NCBI GenBank assembly: GCA_007129145.1
Contig: SKWC01000344.1
Span: 1 to 6,613, forward strand
Direction: 5' to 3'
DNA: 6,613 bases
From: Rubritepida sp.
GTDB lineage: Bacteria > Pseudomonadota > Alphaproteobacteria > Acetobacterales > Acetobacteraceae
Both the position numbers and the translations under genes were made by a program. The notes below the pieces were generated by a model that had not been told where the DNA came from, ran no database searches, and saw only the letters and a list, made by a program, of their open reading frames with translations. Positions 1 through 6,007 of this stretch are shown piece after piece (position 1 is the first letter of the stretch; each line of letters opens with the position of its first letter).

Positions 1-213
1 CGTCACGGTGGGCGTGGCCGGCGCGGCCGATTCGGCGGGCGGGCGCGCCGAGGGCGGACGGATACCCCGCACATCACCGAGCGAGCCCGGGTCGCGCGGG
101 CGCAGCTGCTCGATCAGGCGCTGGGTGGAGGGATCGGTCTGCGCCAGCGCCGCGGGCAGGGCGAAGGTGGAACCGGCCAGAAGGGCAAGCCCCGTGATCA
201 TCGGAATGCGCAT
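1..213 (-). CDS. Exported protein, N-terminal part only (probably OmpA-family outer-membrane/periplasmic protein)
   Basis: The reading frame is open from the start codon to the left edge, so only about 71 residues are visible and the C-terminus is missing. Residues 1-24 form a classic Sec signal peptide: MRIP, then a hydrophobic core (MITGLALLAGSTFALP), then AALA followed by Q, a good signal peptidase I site after ALA. There is no lipobox cysteine. The mature part begins QTDPSTQRLIEQLRPR and continues with DVRGIRPPSARPP, turning Pro/Ala-rich. From memory, an N-terminus of the form 'TxxLIxxLxP...RGIR' followed by a Pro/Ala linker is common in OmpA-family proteins of Acetobacteraceae; the peptidoglycan-binding OmpA domain would lie beyond the edge and cannot be seen. 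Two adjacent in-frame ATGs exist (216 and 213); the second sits 7 bases from the GGGAG ribosome-binding core and is preferred. The gene appears to have its own promoter. Being an exported-protein gene is well supported; the OmpA assignment is a guess. Confidence 0.72.
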   Translation of the reverse strand, partial: MRIPMITGLALLAGSTFALPAALAQTDPSTQRLIEQLRPRDPGSLGDVRGIRPPSARPPAESAAPATPTVT

Positions 214-218
214 CATTT

Positions 219-225
219 CTCTCCC
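219..225 (-). promoter_or_regulatory. Ribosome binding site GGGAGAG deciding between two tandem ATGs
   Basis: On the minus strand the sequence reads AAGGGAGAGAA and then ATGATG. The GGGAG core is 4 bases from the first ATG (216) and 7 bases from the second (213). The usual spacing of about 5-9 bases favours 213, giving a protein beginning MRIPMITG. The choice changes the product by a single methionine. Confidence 0.6.
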
Positions 226-251
226 TTGTCGGAGCGGGCGTGATACCGGCT

Positions 252-282
252 GGCGCCCGGCCCCCGATGGGGCGCGGGCACC
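252..282 (-). promoter_or_regulatory. Very stable 5'-UTR hairpin ahead of the exported-protein gene
   Basis: Read as minus-strand RNA, an outer arm GGUGCCCG (282-275) pairs with CGGGCGCC (259-252; one G-U pair). After a single bulged C (274), an inner arm GCCCC (273-269) pairs with GGGGC (264-260). The loop is AUCG, giving 13 pairs with one bulge. The hairpin ends about 38 bases before the start codon and would begin about 25 bases into the mRNA if the proposed promoter is right. No U-tract follows, so it is unlikely to be an intrinsic terminator. A role in mRNA stability is an inference, by analogy with the 5' stem-loop known to stabilise E. coli ompA mRNA. High GC content makes chance pairing easier. 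Confidence 0.45.
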
Positions 283-312
283 GAGACACCGGCAACCAGC
301 ACAGTGAGGGGG

Positions 313-339
313 ACTATAGGCGCGCCGGGACGACGAAAA
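313..339 (-). promoter_or_regulatory. Candidate sigma-70-type promoter for the exported-protein gene
   Basis: The minus strand carries TATAGT (318-313), five of six matches to TATAAT and conspicuous in this GC-rich background. A weak -35 candidate TTTTCG (339-334) lies 15 bases upstream; TTGCCC (348-343) is nearer to consensus but sits 24 bases away, too far. Transcription would start near 306, leaving a 5' UTR of about 90 bases that includes the hairpin at 252-282. The -10 element is the only good part of this call. Confidence 0.35.
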
Positions 340-378
340 CAGGGCAAAGCGGTGGCGGGGCGACCGCGGCCCGATCCT

Positions 379-2688
379 TCACGCCGCGTGCACGGCCTTC
401 CACACCACCTCCGGCGTGGCGGGCATGTCCACCACCACCCCGTCCAGCGCATCCACCAGCGCGTTCACCACCGCGGGCGGCGAGCCCACGGCGCCGGCCT
501 CGCCCGCGCCCTTCACCCCCATCGGGTTGCTCTCGCAGGGCACCTCGATCAGGTCCACCTCGATGTCGGGCAGGTCCTCGGCGCGCGGCAGGGCGTAGTC
601 CATGAAGGATGCCGTCAGCAGCTGGCCGCTCTGTTGGTCGTAGGCGGTGCGCTCCAGCACGGCCTGGCCGATCCCCTGCGCCACCCCGCCATGCACCTGG
701 CCGCGCACGATCAGCGGGTTCAGCGCATGGCCCACGTCATCCACCACGATGTAGCGCGGGATGGTGACGATGCCGGTCTCGGGGTCCACCTCCACCTCGG
801 CCACATGGCAGCCGTTGGGGAAGGTGTGCGCCTCGATCTTCGCGGTCTCCAGCGTGTCGAGCAGGAAGCTGTCCTCGCCGCGCGCCACCCGCGCGCGCTG
901 GTGCGCCGCGAGATCGAGGATGTCCACGCCGCGGTCGGTACCGACCACGCCGAACCTTCCCTTGGCGAATTCGATGTCCACCACCGCGGCCTCCAGCATC
1001 TCGGCCGCGGCCTGCTTGCCCTTCTCGATGACCGAGGCGGTGGTGACCAGGATGGCTTGGCCCTCGGAATACAGGCTGCGCGCGCCCCCCGTGCCGCCGC
1101 CCGAGGGCAGGCTCTCGGAATCGCCCTGCTGGATGCGGATCTTGCCCATCGGGATGCCCAGTTCATGGCTGGTCATCATGGCATAGGCCGTCTCATGGCC
1201 CTGGCCGGTGCTCTGGGTGCCGACATAGACATCCACCATGCCGTCATCGGCGAAGACGACCTTGGCGTTCTCGGTCGGGCTGCCGCCGGTGGCCTCCAGG
1301 TAGTAGGCGAGGCCGATGCCGCGCTTCTTCCCGTGCCGGGCGGCCTCGGCGCGGCGGGCGGGGAAGCCGGCCCAGTCGATCTTCTGCAGCGCCGCATCCA
1401 TGACGCGCGGGAAGTCGCCGCTGTCGTAGCGCTGCTGCATGGCGGTGACGTAGGGCATGGCCTCCGGCCCCACCATGTTGCGGCGGCGGATCTCGATGCG
1501 GTCCATGCCGATCTCGCGCGCCGCCTGGTCGATCAGCCGCTCGACCAGGTAGTTGGATTCCGGCCGGCCCGCGCCGCGGTAGGCGTCCACCGGCACGGTG
1601 TTGGTGAAGACGCCGATCACATGCGCGTGGATGGCCTGGAAGCCATAGACGCTGGCCAGCACCTTGGTGCCCGCCCCGGTCGGGATGAAGGGCGCGAAGG
1701 TGGAGAGATAGGCGCCCATGTTGGCGTGGTTGCGGGTGCGCAGCGCCAGGAACCTCCCGTCCTTGTCCAGCGCGATCTCGCCCAGGGTGATGTTGTCGCG
1801 GCCGTGCGTGTCGGACAGGAAGGCCTCGCTGCGGTCGGCGGTCCACTTCACCGGCCTTCCCACCTGCTTCGCCGCCAGCGCGCAGAGCGCGTATTCGGCA
1901 TAGAGATACAGCTTCATGCCGAAGCCGCCGCCCACATCGGGCGTCAGCACCCGGATGTTGTCGGGGTCGGTCTTGAGCACATTGGCCGCCAGCAGCCCCT
2001 TCACCAGCCAGGAGCCCTGGGTGCCGGCATGCAGCGTGTAGCGGCCCGAGGCGGCGTCGTATTCGGCCGCGCAGGCGCGCCCCTCCATCGAGGCGACGAC
2101 CACGCGGTTGTTCACCACCGTCAGCCGGGTGACATGCGCGGCTTCCGCGAACAGCGCCTCGGTGCGCGCGGCGTCGCCGGCCTCCCAGTCGAAGCAGATG
2201 TTGCGCGCCGCCTTTTCCCAGATGACCGGGGCACCTTCCTCATGCGCGGTGGCGAGGTCGGTTGCCGAGGCCAGGATGTCGTACTCCACCTCGATCGCCT
2301 CGGCGGCGTCGCGCGCCTGGGCCAGCGTCTCGGCCACCACGAAGGCCACGGGGTCGCCCACATGGCGCACGCGGTCGGTGGCCAGCGGCAGGCGCGGGGC
2401 CTCCGCGCGGCGGCTGCCGTCGCGGTTCTTCAGCGGGATGGCGCAGGGCACCTCGCCCACGCCCATGGCCAGCATGTCGGCGCCGGTGAGGATGGCCAGC
2501 ACCCCGGGCATGGCCTGGGCGGCCGTGGTGTCGAGGCCGCGGATCGCCGCATGGGCGTGCGGGCTGCGCAGGACATGGCCGGCGGCGGCGCCGGGCAGGG
2601 CGATGTCGTCGGTGTAGCGTCCCTGTCCCAGCAGCAGGCGCGGGTCCTCGACGCGGCGGACCGACTGGCTCAGGCCGAACTTGGGCAT
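379..2688 (-). CDS. Xanthine dehydrogenase/CoxL-family molybdopterin-binding large subunit
   Basis: The 769-residue product is the molybdenum-cofactor (large) subunit of a xanthine-oxidase-superfamily hydroxylase. Such enzymes hydroxylate a C-H bond with water-derived oxygen and pass electrons to separate FeS and FAD subunits. Residues about 1-135 form the a/b hammerhead domain (FGLSQSVRRVEDPRLLLGQG near the start). Cofactor-binding motifs follow in order: GGGFGMK (253-259), AYRGAGR (369-375), TQSTGQGHE (491-499), GGTGGARS (531-538) and GVKGAGEAG (724-732), where Glu730 is the expected catalytic base. AYRGAGR is the loop of 'form II' CoxL-like proteins; true CO dehydrogenase has AYRCSFR, so CO oxidation is unlikely. 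Length is normal for a stand-alone large subunit. The start at 2688 has GGAG 6 bases upstream and begins at the conserved region; the longer frame up to 2889 overlaps the preceding gene. No small FeS or medium FAD subunit gene is adjacent on either side. The substrate is unknown; the CoA-transferase upstream hints at an organic acid or its thioester. Confidence 0.93.
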   Translation of the reverse strand: MPKFGLSQSVRRVEDPRLLLGQGRYTDDIALPGAAAGHVLRSPHAHAAIRGLDTTAAQAMPGVLAILTGADMLAMGVGEVPCAIPLKNRDGSRRAEAPRLPLATDRVRHVGDPVAFVVAETLAQARDAAEAIEVEYDILASATDLATAHEEGAPVIWEKAARNICFDWEAGDAARTEALFAEAAHVTRLTVVNNRVVVASMEGRACAAEYDAASGRYTLHAGTQGSWLVKGLLAANVLKTDPDNIRVLTPDVGGGFGMKLYLYAEYALCALAAKQVGRPVKWTADRSEAFLSDTHGRDNITLGEIALDKDGRFLALRTRNHANMGAYLSTFAPFIPTGAGTKVLASVYGFQAIHAHVIGVFTNTVPVDAYRGAGRPESNYLVERLIDQAAREIGMDRIEIRRRNMVGPEAMPYVTAMQQRYDSGDFPRVMDAALQKIDWAGFPARRAEAARHGKKRGIGLAYYLEATGGSPTENAKVVFADDGMVDVYVGTQSTGQGHETAYAMMTSHELGIPMGKIRIQQGDSESLPSGGGTGGARSLYSEGQAILVTTASVIEKGKQAAAEMLEAAVVDIEFAKGRFGVVGTDRGVDILDLAAHQRARVARGEDSFLLDTLETAKIEAHTFPNGCHVAEVEVDPETGIVTIPRYIVVDDVGHALNPLIVRGQVHGGVAQGIGQAVLERTAYDQQSGQLLTASFMDYALPRAEDLPDIEVDLIEVPCESNPMGVKGAGEAGAVGSPPAVVNALVDALDGVVVDMPATPEVVWKAVHAA

Positions 2689-2694
2689 GGTGTG

Positions 2695-2702
2695 CTCCTC
2701 TC
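2695..2702 (-). promoter_or_regulatory. Ribosome binding site GAGAGGAG fixing the Mo-hydroxylase start
   Basis: The minus strand reads GAGAGGAG, then CACACC (6 bases), then ATG at 2688. This strong, well-spaced site selects 2688 over the in-frame upstream start at 2889, which would add 67 residues of low-complexity, Arg/Ala/Pro-rich sequence read inside the preceding gene. Confidence 0.75.
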
Positions 2703-2713
2703 CCCGACTTCCT

Positions 2714-2736
2714 GCCGCATCATCTGACGATGCGGC
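2714..2736 (-). promoter_or_regulatory. Intergenic hairpin between the CoA-transferase and Mo-hydroxylase genes
   Basis: Arms GCCGCATC (2714-2721) and GATGCGGC (2729-2736) are perfect inverted repeats. As minus-strand RNA, the pairing extends inward by one G-U and one U-A pair, giving 10 pairs around a CAG loop. It lies within the 73-base gap, 25 bases after the CoA-transferase stop and 11 bases upstream of the ribosome-binding site at 2695-2702. No U-run follows on either strand, so it is not a canonical intrinsic terminator. It could be an attenuator, an mRNA-processing or stability element, or simply a chance repeat. Confidence 0.45.
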
Positions 2737-2761
2737 GCCAAAGGGGAAGGGGGCGCGTGGT

Positions 2762-3952
2762 TCAGGCCAGGATGCCGCGCGCGCGCAGATCCGCGATGTC
2801 GGCGTCCGACAGGCCGAGTTCGGCGGCGATCTCGGCATTGTGCGCGCCGGGCGGCGAGAGGTCATGGCGCAGCGGCGGGCGCGCGCCATCCAGCGACACC
2901 GGCAGGGCGGGCAGCTTCACCGGCCGGCCATCGGGCAGGGTCAGCGGCACCAGCCCGCCCGAGGCGTTGAGGTGCGGATCGTCGAACAGCTCGGCCGGGC
3001 GGCCGATCGGGGCGTAGGGCAGGCCGAGCTCCTCGCATTTCGCCATGAGCTCCGCCTTGGTGAAGCGGCGCAGGGCTGCGGCCACGGCGGGGATGGTGCG
3101 CGCGCGCTCGGCCACGCGCTGCTGCTTGGTGGCGAGGCTGGGGTCGGATTTCAGCGCGTCCAGCCCGAAGGCGTCGCAGAAGGCGGGCCATGCGGTGTCG
3201 GTGACCACGCCCACGAAGACCTGCCCGCCATCGGCGGTCTCGAACACGTCATAGACCGGCCAGGCGGGGGTGCGGGTGGACATGGGGGGCGGCGGGCTGC
3301 CGGTGATGGCGGCCTGCGCCATGTGCTGGGCCATCAGCAGCGCCACCGTCTCGAACAGCGCGGCCTGCACATGGCGGCCGCGCCCGGTGTGCTGGCGCTC
3401 GGCCAGCACGGCCAGGATGGCGATGGCCGCCGACAGCCCGCCCATGATGTCGATGACCGAACTGCCCGCGCGCAGCGGCCGCCCCTCCAGCCCGGTCATG
3501 TAGGCGAGGCCGCCCATCATCTGCACCACTTCGTCCAGGGCGGTGCGGTGCTCATAGGGGCCGGGCAGGAAGCCCTTGCAGGAGCAGTAGATCAGCCCCG
3601 GCTGTTCCGCGCTGAGTTCGGCATAGCCGAGGCCGAGCTTGTCCATCGCGCCGGGGCGGAAATTCTCGATCACCGCATCCGAGCGCCCGATCAGCCGCTT
3701 CACCAGCGCGAGCCCCTCGGGGGATTTCACATCCACGCAGAGGCTGCGGCGGTTGCGCTGGAAGGCGGCGTAGAAGCCGGTGCCCGAGCCCGTCAGGTGG
3801 CGCGTGGTGTCGCCCTTCGGCGCGGGTTCGACCTTCACCACATCGGCGCCGAGATCGGCCAGCACCATCCCGACCGTCGGGCCCATCACCATATGGGTGA
3901 ATTCCACGACGCGGATGTGGCGGAGCGGCAGCGGGCCTGGGGTGTCGGTCAT
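2762..3952 (-). CDS. Class III CoA-transferase (CaiB/BaiF family)
   Basis: The 396-residue product has the usual length and motifs of family III CoA-transferases, cytosolic enzymes that move CoA from one acyl-CoA to another carboxylic acid. It begins with the Rossmann-like N-terminal segment HIRVVEFTHMVMGP...LADLGADVVKVEP (12-43). Next come the family-typical ENFRPGAMDKLGLGY (96-110), GPYEHRTALDEVVQMMGG (131-148) and AALFETVALLM (197-207). Asp140 in ALDEVVQMMGG aligns with the catalytic aspartate that forms the acyl-aspartyl intermediate in formyl-CoA transferase. Family members cannot be assigned a substrate by eye, so the acid used is unknown. The start at 3952 has AGGAAG 7 bases upstream; an in-frame ATG at 4003 would run into trmB and is rejected. 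It starts 35 bases after trmB and ends 73 bases before the Mo-hydroxylase gene, so cotranscription with both is plausible. A joint catabolic role with the Mo-hydroxylase is inferred from position only. Confidence 0.93.
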   Translation of the reverse strand: MTDTPGPLPLRHIRVVEFTHMVMGPTVGMVLADLGADVVKVEPAPKGDTTRHLTGSGTGFYAAFQRNRRSLCVDVKSPEGLALVKRLIGRSDAVIENFRPGAMDKLGLGYAELSAEQPGLIYCSCKGFLPGPYEHRTALDEVVQMMGGLAYMTGLEGRPLRAGSSVIDIMGGLSAAIAILAVLAERQHTGRGRHVQAALFETVALLMAQHMAQAAITGSPPPPMSTRTPAWPVYDVFETADGGQVFVGVVTDTAWPAFCDAFGLDALKSDPSLATKQQRVAERARTIPAVAAALRRFTKAELMAKCEELGLPYAPIGRPAELFDDPHLNASGGLVPLTLPDGRPVKLPALPVSLDGARPPLRHDLSPPGAHNAEIAAELGLSDADIADLRARGILA

Positions 3953-3987
3953 GTGCGGGCTTCCTGTGCTGGGCAGCGCAGCCTGCC

Positions 3988-4686
3988 TCAGCTGCGCCGC
4001 CATTCCCAGTAGAGCGGGCGGCGGCCCTCGCGCAGCGCCTTCGCCTCGTAGCGGGTGGGGGGCCAGCCTTCGGGGCGTGACTCGTGCTGGGCCAGGGGCG
4101 TGAAGAAGGGCTGGTCCGCGAAAACCTCGGCCACCCAGGCCTGGTAGGTCGGATCATCGGAGGCGATGCGCCAGATCCCGCCCGGCGCCAGCACGCGGGC
4201 CACCACCGGCAGCATGGCGGGGTGGACGAAGCGGCGCTTGGCGTGGCGGGCCTTGGGCCAGGGGTCGGGGAACATCAGGAACAGCCGGTCCAGCGCGCCA
4301 TCGGGCAGGGCGGCCAGCAATTCGCGCGCATCCTCGGGCCAGAGGCGCAGGTTCGGCGGCAGGGGGGCCGAGGCCTCGCCGCCCTCGGGCACCAGCGCCG
4401 AGAGCAGGGAGCACAGCCCGTTCTCGAACACCTCGGATGCCAAGTATGTCACTTCGGGATGGGCGCGGATCTGCGCCAGCGTGTGCTCGCCGCCGCCGAA
4501 GCCCACTTCTAGCCAGAGCGGGCGGGGCAGGGCGGGGATGTCGGCCACGGACAGGCGCAGCCGCGGCAGGGTCTCGGCCAGAAGCCGTTCCTGCCGCGGC
4601 CGCAAAGGGTGACCACGGCGCCGTCCGTAGAGGCGCAGCGGCACGCCCCGGGGGAGGTTGTCCGGGAGGTTCTCCTCGCTCGTCAT
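3988..4686 (-). CDS. trmB: tRNA (guanine-N7-)-methyltransferase TrmB
   Basis: TrmB uses S-adenosylmethionine to form 7-methylguanosine, normally at position 46 in the tRNA variable loop (EC 2.1.1.33). The 232-residue product has normal family length. Visible motifs are the N-terminal YGRRRGHPLRPRQ (20-32), the SAM-binding glycine loop LEVGFGGGEH (59-68), the acidic ribose-contact region SEVFENGL (84-91) and the diagnostic FPDPWPKARHAKRRF (139-153). IASDDPTYQAWV (174-185) and the C-terminal TRYEAKALREGRRPLYWEW (211-229) follow. The start at 4686 follows the metK stop by 26 bases. The ribosome-binding sequence is poor (a G-rich GGGGGCGGG, then UUUUCC), which suggests translational coupling to metK. 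The reading frame stays open upstream to 5235 inside metK, but that part is a shadow. The metK-trmB order is common in alphaproteobacteria, and the pairing is logical because metK supplies the methyl donor. Confidence 0.96.
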   Translation of the reverse strand: MTSEENLPDNLPRGVPLRLYGRRRGHPLRPRQERLLAETLPRLRLSVADIPALPRPLWLEVGFGGGEHTLAQIRAHPEVTYLASEVFENGLCSLLSALVPEGGEASAPLPPNLRLWPEDARELLAALPDGALDRLFLMFPDPWPKARHAKRRFVHPAMLPVVARVLAPGGIWRIASDDPTYQAWVAEVFADQPFFTPLAQHESRPEGWPPTRYEAKALREGRRPLYWEWRRS

Positions 4687-4712
4687 GGAAAACCCGCCCC
4701 CGGGGAGTGGCT

Positions 4713-5900
4713 TCAGCGGTTGAAGGCGGACTTCAGCGCCGGCACCAGGTCGGTCTTCTCCCAGGTGAAGGTGCCCTTCTCCGCATCCGGCACCCGGCCG
4801 AAATGCCCGTAGGCGCTGGTCGGCACATAGATCGGCCGGTTCAGGTGCAGGTGCTCGCGGATGCCGCGCGGCGAGAGATTCACCAGCTCCTGCACCACGC
4901 GGGCCAGCTTGTCCTCGTCGATGTCGCGGCCCGTGCCGTGCAGGTCGAAATAGACGCTGAGCGGCTTGGCCACGCCGATCGCGTAGCTGACCTGGATGGT
5001 GCACTTGTCCGCGAGGCCGGCGGCGACGACGTTCTTCGCCACATAGCGCGCGGCATAGGCGGCCGAGCGGTCCACCTTCGTGGGATCCTTGCCGGAGAAG
5101 GCGCCGCCGCCATGCGGCGAGGCCCCGCCATAGGTGTCCACGATGATCTTGCGCCCGGTCAGGCCGCAGTCGCCGTCCGGGCCGCCGATGATGAAGGTGC
5201 CGGTCGGGTTCACGTAGAACTCGTCGTCCGAGCACATCCAGCCGCCGGGCAGGCTCGATTCGACGATCGGCTTGATCATCGCCTTGATCTGCGCCTGGTC
5301 GAGGCCTTCCTCATGCTGGGTCGAGACCACGACCGAGGTCGCGCCCACGGGCTTGCCGTCCACGTAGCGCAGCGTGACCTGGGACTTCGCGTCGGGCAGC
5401 AGGCCTTTCACCGCCACATCGCCGTTGCGGCGCATCTCGGCCATGCGGCGCAGGATGAGGTGCGCGTAGAAGATCGGCGCTGGCATCAGCTCGGGCGTCT
5501 CGCGGCAGGCATAGCCGAACATGATGCCCTGGTCGCCGGCGCCCTCGTCCTTGTTGCCCGCGGCGTCCACGCCCTGCGCGATATGCGCGGACTGGGCGTG
5601 CAGGTGGCATTCCACGGCGGCGTTCTTCCAGTGGAAGCCGTCCTGCTCATAGCCGATGTCATGCACCGCCATGCGCGCCTTGTGGATCAGCAGCTCCGGC
5701 GTGATCCAGGCGGGCCCGCGGGTTTCGCCCGCGATGACGATGCGGTTGGTGGTGACCAGCGTCTCGCAGGCCACCCGGGAGTAGGGGTCTTGTTCGAGGA
5801 AGGTGTCCAGCACGGTGTCGCTGATGCGATCCGCAACCTTGTCGGGGTGGCCTTCGGAGACGCTCTCCGAAGTGAACAGGTATTCGCCCTTGTCGCGCAT
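4713..5900 (-). CDS. metK: S-adenosylmethionine synthetase (methionine adenosyltransferase)
   Basis: MetK joins methionine and ATP to form S-adenosylmethionine, releasing phosphate and diphosphate (EC 2.5.1.6), in the cytosol. The 395-residue product is full length. It carries YLFTSESVSEGHPDK (7-21, with the ATP-phosphate-binding HPDK at 18-21), the signature GAGDQGIMFGYA (120-131), LLPDAKSQVT (167-176) and the P-loop-like signature GGGAFSGKDPTKVDRSAAY (264-282). These motifs appear intact. The start at 5900 (MRDKGEYLF) matches the usual position just before YLFTSES. The frame stays open 41 codons further upstream to 6023, but that stretch is Pro/Arg-rich and not family-like. The ribosome-binding candidate AAGAGG sits 12 bases from the ATG, which is rather far. 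The 132-base leader contains overlapping inverted repeats that may regulate expression. trmB follows 26 bases downstream. Confidence 0.98.
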   Translation of the reverse strand: MRDKGEYLFTSESVSEGHPDKVADRISDTVLDTFLEQDPYSRVACETLVTTNRIVIAGETRGPAWITPELLIHKARMAVHDIGYEQDGFHWKNAAVECHLHAQSAHIAQGVDAAGNKDEGAGDQGIMFGYACRETPELMPAPIFYAHLILRRMAEMRRNGDVAVKGLLPDAKSQVTLRYVDGKPVGATSVVVSTQHEEGLDQAQIKAMIKPIVESSLPGGWMCSDDEFYVNPTGTFIIGGPDGDCGLTGRKIIVDTYGGASPHGGGAFSGKDPTKVDRSAAYAARYVAKNVVAAGLADKCTIQVSYAIGVAKPLSVYFDLHGTGRDIDEDKLARVVQELVNLSPRGIREHLHLNRPIYVPTSAYGHFGRVPDAEKGTFTWEKTDLVPALKSAFNR

Positions 5901-5912
5901 GGCGTGGTTCGG

Positions 5913-5985
5913 CCTCTTGTCGCTGAGGAGATGATTCTCGGATCGAAAATCAGCCTCGGGCAACCGGAATACCCCGGTCAGGCTG
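5913..5985 (-). promoter_or_regulatory. Structured metK leader RNA, candidate cis-regulatory element
   Basis: Minus-strand RNA can form two overlapping hairpins. Hairpin A: CAGCCU (5985-5980) pairs with AGGCUG (5956-5951), and GACCGG (5979-5974) with CCGGUU (5967-5962, one G-U), around loop GGUAUU with a 5-base bulge. Hairpin B: UGAUUUUCG (5952-5944) pairs with CGAGAAUCA (5940-5932, one U-G) around loop AUC, with an outer GAGG (5957-5954)/CCUC (5928-5925) helix. The strand 5957-5951 is shared, so A and complete B exclude each other. CCUC (5928-5925) can instead pair with GAGG (5916-5913) of the putative ribosome-binding site. This is the geometry of a translation-controlling switch. I do not recognise a SAM-I, SAM-II, SAM-V, SAH or SAM/SAH riboswitch core. 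The pairings are directly visible; the function is inferred. Confidence 0.4.
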
Positions 5986-6001
5986 GCCCGCGGCCGCGGG
6001 C
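5986..6001 (-). repeat. 16-base perfect GC palindrome after the glycosyltransferase gene
   Basis: The 16 bases from 5986 to 6001 (two 8-base halves, GCCCGCGG and CCGCGGGC) equal their own reverse complement. As RNA this gives a six-pair GCCCGC/GCGGGC stem with a GGCC loop. It lies 31 bases after the glycosyltransferase stop and directly abuts hairpin A of the metK leader. No U-tract follows on either strand. It could weakly help end the upstream transcript or form the first stem of the leader, or arise by chance in this GC-rich DNA. Confidence 0.4.
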
Positions 6002-6007
6002 GGGGGG

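Noticed and set aside
1570..1590. Aerobic carbon monoxide dehydrogenase (coxL) identity
   Set aside because: The active-site loop reads AYRGAGR instead of the AYRCSFR of true CO dehydrogenase, and no coxM or coxS gene is adjacent.
304..2727. 807-codon plus-strand open frame opposite the Mo-hydroxylase gene
   Set aside because: It is in exact codon register with the sense gene. Such antisense frames stay open when TTA, CTA and TCA are avoided, as expected in GC-rich genes. The translation is a His/Gly/Ala/Arg-rich shadow with no family motifs.
2689..2889. 67-residue N-terminal extension of the Mo-hydroxylase
   Set aside because: It overlaps the end of the CoA-transferase gene, is low-complexity, and lacks the strong ribosome-binding site that precedes 2688.
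2681..4012. 443-codon plus-strand open frame opposite the CoA-transferase gene
   Set aside because: Antisense shadow produced by the same codon bias; no recognisable protein features, while the minus strand encodes a clear CaiB/BaiF enzyme.
3988..5235. 415-codon frame that would fuse a long N-terminal region to TrmB
   Set aside because: The upstream part is metK read in another frame; TrmB homology begins at about 4686 and the length from there is normal.
5934..5963. Promoter TTGCCC (5963-5958), 18 bases, GAGAAT (5939-5934) for metK
   Set aside because: Both hexamers are only four-of-six matches and the -10 lies inside hairpin B. It would remove the leader structure from the transcript; kept as an alternative but not called.
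5986..6001. Intrinsic terminator for the glycosyltransferase gene
   Set aside because: The GC stem is good but no U-tract follows on either strand.
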